Origin: Clostridiaceae bacterium
GTDB lineage: Bacteria > Bacillota > Clostridia > Saccharofermentanales > UBA5734
Direction of reading: 5' to 3'
DNA length: 28,251 bases
Assembly: GCA_012519875.1 (NCBI GenBank)
Contig: JAAYPL010000142.1
Span: forward strand, 1 to 28,251
In this document: positions 25,526-28,251 of the stretch, in pieces
How positions within the stretch are numbered: the stretch's first letter is position 1
Layout of the letters: each line of letters opens with the position of its first letter
Translations under genes and position numbers: made by a program
The notes under the pieces: generated by a model
Database searches by the model: none
What the model was told of the DNA's origin: nothing
The model's input: only the letters and a program-made list of their open reading frames with translations

Positions 25526-25554
25526 ATTATATCACGGGTTTGGCGGTCATCCAA
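25526..25554 (-). promoter_or_regulatory. Predicted strong promoter of the YfhO-type gene and dfx
   Basis: Minus-strand TTGGAT (25554-25549) and a perfect extended -10 (TGA plus TATAAT, 25531-25526) have 17-bp spacing. Confidence 0.75.
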
Positions 25555-25623
25555 ACCTCTGTTGGACAAACCACACCCTCAGGTCGGTATGGCGATCAAG
25601 AAAGTCTGCAGCACTCTATAAGA

Positions 25624-25932
25624 TTAGTGGTTAATCAGGTTGATGGTTCCGATGATCGGCAGCGGTGTGCTGGTTCCGTTGACAGCGGATATAATGCCCA
25701 AGATAATAAAGATCAGTGCTGCGATACCGAAGATCAACGGTACAATAAAGGTAAATGCCAAAATCGAAGAAACAACCTGCATCAACAGGATCAACAAAGC
25801 CTGATTGGCATGGAACTTCCCGTAGGGATTTTTGTAATCGTCAGCCACCAGCGGCAGAAAAAAGAGAATGGGGATAATGTACATGATAACCGCGATGGGT
25901 TTTCCCCTCTTGACATCTTCTTGGTCAAACAT
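25624..25932 (-). CDS. Tic20/DUF4870-like small membrane protein
   Basis: This 102-aa protein has three hydrophobic segments (about residues 13-29, 47-70 and 68-86) and the loop motif YGKFHANQALLILL, which is typical of the DUF4870/Tic20-like group of small bacterial membrane proteins. Function is not known for the family. AAGGAG lies about ten bases before the ATG, and a good promoter precedes it. It diverges from a second member of the same group at 26168, with 235 bp between them. Assignment is from the motif and hydrophobic pattern. Confidence 0.75.
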   Translation of the reverse strand: MFDQEDVKRGKPIAVIMYIIPILFFLPLVADDYKNPYGKFHANQALLILLMQVVSSILAFTFIVPLIFGIAALIFIILGIISAVNGTSTPLPIIGTINLINH

Positions 25933-25971
25933 ATCTTATGACTCCTTTGTTTTGGTTAAACAACAATTTCA

Positions 25972-26000
25972 ATTATAGGGATGACTTCCCATTAAAACAA
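25972..26000 (-). promoter_or_regulatory. Predicted promoter of the minus-strand Tic20-like gene
   Basis: Minus-strand TTGTTT (26000-25995) and a perfect TATAAT (25977-25972) have 17-bp spacing. Confidence 0.7.
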
Positions 26001-26075
26001 GGTTTAAGAAGCATCGAATTCCTTATCCATCCGACAAAAAACACGTTAAGTCTCGCTTTTCTGATCAGCTTGCGT

Positions 26076-26081
26076 TATAAT
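26076..26081 (+). promoter_or_regulatory. Candidate -10 of the plus-strand Tic20-like gene
   Basis: A perfect TATAAT lies 86 bp before the ATG, without a clear -35. It would give an approximately 80-nt leader containing the inverted repeat at 26090. Confidence 0.4.
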
Positions 26082-26089
26082 CGAAATCG

Positions 26090-26117
26090 GATTACATCGG
26101 GGCGACCGATCGTAATC
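26090..26117 (+). other. Leader hairpin upstream of the plus-strand Tic20-like gene
   Basis: GATTAC (26090-26095) pairs with GTAATC (26112-26117), and inside it TCGG (26097-26100) pairs with CCGA (26106-26109). AAATCG and CGATTT flank it at a distance and could extend the structure. It could be an mRNA leader structure or a DNA operator. Confidence 0.4.
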
Positions 26118-26167
26118 GGTTCTATTCGATTTGTCAGCAATAAATTCTATTTAGGAGGGACTATTCT

Positions 26168-26638
26168 ATGTCTGCTACCATCGTCGAACCGCACAAATCT
26201 TCAATCGGTAACCTAGATGCAAACGTTATGGCTCTGTTGGCCTATCTGGCCACGGGAATCCTGATGTACATACCCTACATCAAATATGTCGCTTGGCTAG
26301 CCCCCCTTGTGTTGTTTTTTCTGGAAAAACAAAGTGGGTTTGTTCGCTTTCACGCCATGCAGGCCTTTATCCTGAATGCTGTTAATTTCCTGCTCACCGC
26401 GCTGATTGGCGGCATTATCATTGCCAGCATCACTGCCGCTGCTCAAAGAGCCCAAACATGGGAAGACGTCGGCGCTACTCTGGCCGGTGTCGGTATCATA
26501 AACACCATCGTCATAATCATCTCGCTCGTCATCACGATCTTCGCTATTGTCGCCTTGGTCAAAGCTTATAAATATCAGCTTTACAAAATGCCGTTGATCG
26601 GCAAGTTAGCTGCTAAGTTTTCCGGCCAAGCCGCTTAA
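26168..26638 (+). CDS. Tic20/DUF4870-like membrane protein
   Basis: This 156-aa protein resembles its divergent neighbour. It has the family-like motif SGFVRFHAMQAFILN and about three to four hydrophobic segments (near residues 20-52, 68-88 and 106-130), with a basic C-terminus (KAYKYQLYKMPLIGKLAAKF). The middle segment is A/G/I-rich with a longer polar stretch (AAAQRAQTWED) absent from the neighbour. AGGAGG lies about nine bases before the ATG. A strong terminator follows 25 bp after the stop, so it is probably a single-gene unit. Function is unknown. Confidence 0.8.
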   Translation: MSATIVEPHKSSIGNLDANVMALLAYLATGILMYIPYIKYVAWLAPLVLFFLEKQSGFVRFHAMQAFILNAVNFLLTALIGGIIIASITAAAQRAQTWEDVGATLAGVGIINTIVIIISLVITIFAIVALVKAYKYQLYKMPLIGKLAAKFSGQAA

Positions 26639-26663
26639 TGAATTAATGTAACCATGCAGCATC

Positions 26664-26700
26664 AAAAAGAGACTGTCTTGAAGCAAGACGGTCTCTTTTT
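26664..26700 (+). terminator. Strong rho-independent terminator
   Basis: A 17-bp stem (one G-T pair) has left arm AAAAAGAGACTGTCTTG and a 3-nt loop, and the right arm ends in TCTCTTTTT. The A/T ends make it usable on both strands. Confidence 0.88.
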
Positions 26701-26772
26701 GTTATCATACTCGAATCCATATGATTTATCGGCTTGGAAGTTTCTGAAGAGAGCAAAAGATGGCGGATGTTG

Positions 26773-26801
26773 TCCGGTCATGATATAGTTTCAGGACCGG
26801 A
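26773..26801. repeat. Inverted repeat upstream of the DUF6935-like gene
   Basis: Perfect 7-bp arms TCCGGTC and GACCGGA flank a 15-bp AT-richer centre that contains TGATATAGT, an extended -10-like element on the plus strand. It could be an operator over a promoter about 130 bp before the gene at 26930. The rest of 26701-26929 shows nothing else I can name. Confidence 0.35.
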
Positions 26802-26929
26802 TTGACCCAACGCAACGCACATCCGAAACCAATGAAAATCATATCAAACGTCAAAGATGACAAAACCCGACCGAACCTAGATCATTCCTCGGCCGATCAA
26901 AGTCAAAACGGTTAAAATGGAGGCAACCT

Positions 26930-27427
26930 ATGAAAAACGGCAAATTCACATTCGAACAGATCCCCGCTTCTCTGGCAGAACTGGAAAGCATCGCCCCGCA
27001 GTATATGTCGACCCCCCAAGGGACAGCGGCCCTCTTTGTCTTGGTCCTGACCCATTATCCGGAAAATCCCGAGCTGGCTTTAAGCATGATCGATTTTCTG
27101 ATGGGACCGAAAAACATCTCCAATTATGATCGCCAATTCTATCGTGATCGGCTGTCCGGAAAATCCTATCTGCCCAACTCCTATTTTGCCGGCGCCACTC
27201 CTGAGAACAACTACACCCCAACACTCCCCTTGACCGTTGAAGTCACAGAAAATCCATATTCCTATGACCAAGAAGGCTACGCCAAATTATATATTGCCAG
27301 CGGCGGAGCAGACAGCCCCCGACCATTGGTCTTGCGCCTCAAACCATCCACCGGTGAATGGTTTCTCTGGGAACAGCTCCTGCTGGCGGATATTCGCAAA
27401 CCCGTCGCCGGTGACCCTTGGGCATGA
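26930..27427 (+). CDS. DUF6935-like conserved hypothetical protein
   Basis: This 165-aa soluble protein of unknown function resembles a conserved clostridial family I recall as DUF6935. Typical segments are FLMGPKNISNYDRQFYRDRL, SYLPNSYFAGATPENNYTP, NPYSYDQEGYAKLYIASGG, and the end STGEWFLWEQLLLADIRKP with terminal DPWA. There is no signal peptide or membrane segment. GGAGG lies six bases before the ATG, and a terminator lies 34 bp after the stop. The family is mostly described only by sequence; no neighbour here suggests a role. Confidence 0.78.
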   Translation: MKNGKFTFEQIPASLAELESIAPQYMSTPQGTAALFVLVLTHYPENPELALSMIDFLMGPKNISNYDRQFYRDRLSGKSYLPNSYFAGATPENNYTPTLPLTVEVTENPYSYDQEGYAKLYIASGGADSPRPLVLRLKPSTGEWFLWEQLLLADIRKPVAGDPWA

Positions 27428-27461
27428 GATCATGATAACAACAAAATAATAAATTAATCAG

Positions 27462-27489
27462 AAAAGCAGCCGATGATGGTTGCTTTTTT
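27462..27489 (+). terminator. Rho-independent terminator after the DUF6935-like gene
   Basis: AAAAGCAGCC and GGTTGCTTTT arms flank a 6-nt loop, followed by a T run. The A run on the other side makes it plausible for minus-strand transcripts as well. Confidence 0.82.
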
Positions 27490-27529
27490 AAAAAAATCGG
27501 ATACTTCATGAGCTACAGTCCGATGCGTC

Positions 27530-27601
27530 TCACCTTTCTTTACGGATAAGCTCCGCTAAGACAAATATCGGCAAGAGCAAAATCGCCAAAATCAACCACA
27601 T
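27530..27601 (-). CDS. Possible 23-aa membrane peptide
   Basis: A 24-codon reading frame starts MWLILAILLLPIF and ends LIRKER, giving one hydrophobic helix with a basic cytoplasmic-type end. AAAGGGAGA lies about nine bases before the ATG. It converges on the DUF6935-like gene's terminator. No convincing promoter is visible upstream. Size and layout recall small membrane proteins such as KdpF or CydX and type I toxin peptides, but I cannot assign it to any of these. It may be chance. Confidence 0.4.
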   Translation of the reverse strand: MWLILAILLLPIFVLAELIRKER

Positions 27602-28047
27602 CGTATTCACTCTCCCTTTATGGCTTATCCGTCGGTCATGTCTACATTTGTCGGCATCCGCATCATTATGCTTTAAAAATGTTCCGACTTTTGAATCAGT
27701 TTTGTGCCGGCTCTATGCATTGCATAGCAAGTATGTTCAACTGGCTACTATAAATATTTTACCATATGGTCCTGTCAGGGTCGTCGATTGTTAACATCAA
27801 GTTTCCGACAAGTTTCTAGTTCAATGTACTTGCACTTACAATTCGTTTCGACCCCTAAACTTTCAAAAGCTTTCTGTGTTTCTCAATCTCACTCGACGTT
27901 CATTTCCAAGCAAAGTTCGTCTTCACTCAAAGAGTATACAAAAAACTCATCCGGAATAAGAACTTCAACATCTTTTCTTCAGGTATTTTCGTCTTCTTCT
28001 ATAATCCCAATCAAAATGCTTAGTTATAACTCTCAGTAGCTCGATAA
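27602..28047. other. AT-rich gene-poor stretch before the CRISPR array
   Basis: About 450 bp with base composition unlike the rest of the window and no convincing intact gene. The plus strand is pyrimidine-rich; the open frame there is low-complexity S/T-rich and lacks a ribosome site. The minus strand holds a possible broken frame at 27775-27978. The stretch lies on the leader-distal side of the array. Confidence 0.6.
27775..27978 (-). pseudogene. Possible decayed small protein frame
   Basis: One minus-strand frame reads protein-like for about 67 codons but is broken by two TGA codons. Before the breaks it reads KDVEVLIPDEFFVYSLSEDE, and after them KAFESLGVETN and KYIELETCRKL. The IPDEF-SLSEDEL segment loosely recalls UPF0175-type antitoxins. 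This may be chance in a purine-rich strand. Confidence 0.2.
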
Positions 28048-28075
28048 AGATTACTCCCGCTTGCGCGGGAAAAAC
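28048..28075 (-). repeat. Degenerate terminal CRISPR repeat
   Basis: It differs from the other repeats at three positions, all within the 8-base handle end (minus-strand AGTAATCT versus GGTGATCC), while the CCCGC/GCGGG stem core is kept. This is the usual decay of the oldest, leader-distal repeat. Confidence 0.88.
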
Positions 28076-28251
28076 GGCAATCGTCGATGCGTGGATCCGG
28101 AAATGGTAGGATCACCCCCGCTTGCGCGGGAAAAACGAGATGAACCCATCTTTAAGGGCATCTCCCCTGGGATCACCCCCGCTTGCGCGGGAAAAACCAT
28201 CCGGATCCGGCAGGGGTGTGGCTTTTCAACGGATCACCCCCGCTTGCGCGG
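28048..28251 (-). CRISPR. Type I-E-like CRISPR array, leader-distal end
   Basis: Four 28-bp repeats (28048-28075, 28109-28136, 28170-28197 and 28231 to the window edge) are separated by three different 33-bp spacers, a 61-bp period typical of type I-E. On the minus strand the repeat begins GTTTTTCCCGC and ends GCGGGGGTGATCC, with CCCGC/GCGGG arms leaving an eight-base 3-prime handle GGTGATCC. This closely resembles the Streptococcus thermophilus CRISPR4 (I-E) repeat. I therefore place transcription on the minus strand, with leader and any cas genes beyond the right edge. The degenerate first repeat at 28048 fits the trailer end. No cas gene is present in the window. Confidence 0.95.

Noticed and set aside
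27788..28039. Open frame of 83 codons on the plus strand before the CRISPR array
   Set aside because: S/T-rich low-complexity product, no ribosome site, in pyrimidine-rich DNA; likely chance.
28076..28230. GGATCCGG shared by spacers 1 and 3
   Set aside because: Only eight bases with different surroundings; too short to claim one common target.
28048..28251. CRISPR array read on the plus strand
   Set aside because: That would put the degenerate repeat next to the leader and give a six-base handle; the minus reading gives an eight-base handle and a decayed trailer repeat.

Overview
This window reads as the chromosome of an anaerobic Gram-positive bacterium of the Clostridia. An Oscillospirales/Saccharofermentanales-like member is my best guess, but the sequence alone does not settle it. 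The indicators are strong AGGAGG-type ribosome binding sites, TTGACA/TATAAT and extended -10 promoters, Bacillus/Clostridium-type LexA boxes, a two-iron superoxide reductase (desulfoferrodoxin), QueH instead of QueG, a YfhO-family protein, an RqcH/NFACT protein, and the long clostridial form of PRPP synthetase. Nearly every gene is a housekeeping gene and coding density is high until about 27.4 kb.

Layout. From 1 to 7.4 kb (minus strand) there is a cell-wall elongation and housekeeping run: icd, asnS, maf, radC, then mreC, mreD and a PBP2 gene cut by the window edge. mreB is absent from its usual place between radC and mreC. From 7.4 to 11.75 kb (minus) lie engB, comEC and holA. From 11.9 to 14.4 kb (plus) there are two tandem, divergent PRPP synthetases closed by a terminator. 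A small basic membrane protein (minus) and rqcH (plus) diverge from a shared promoter region at 14.75-14.8 kb. rqcH meets queH tail to tail with a 32-bp overlap. From 16.7 to 19.5 kb (minus) is the Holliday-junction operon ruvC-ruvA-ruvB followed by queH.

From 19.8 to 22.7 kb (minus) there is an unknown 108-aa single-pass membrane protein, a dCMP deaminase, lysA and desulfoferrodoxin. A 909-aa YfhO-type membrane protein follows to 25.5 kb. Then come a divergent pair of small Tic20/DUF4870-like membrane proteins, a DUF6935-like protein, a possible 23-codon membrane peptide and an AT-rich gene-poor stretch. The window ends inside a type I-E-like CRISPR array (28-bp repeats, 33-bp spacers). It is read on the minus strand, and its degenerate leader-distal repeat is at 28048.

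The most interesting signal is regulatory. Two LexA-type SOS boxes sit at the predicted transcription starts of two adjacent units. One controls ruvCAB, an expected SOS target. The other matches the Gram-positive consensus at all but one position and lies at the start of the 108-aa membrane protein. That arrangement resembles SOS-induced membrane division inhibitors such as YneA or SosA, but the protein has no LysM domain that I can see. The second notable signal is the PRPP synthetase pair, in which the first copy carries R-K-R where the second carries the canonical catalytic-loop K-R-R.
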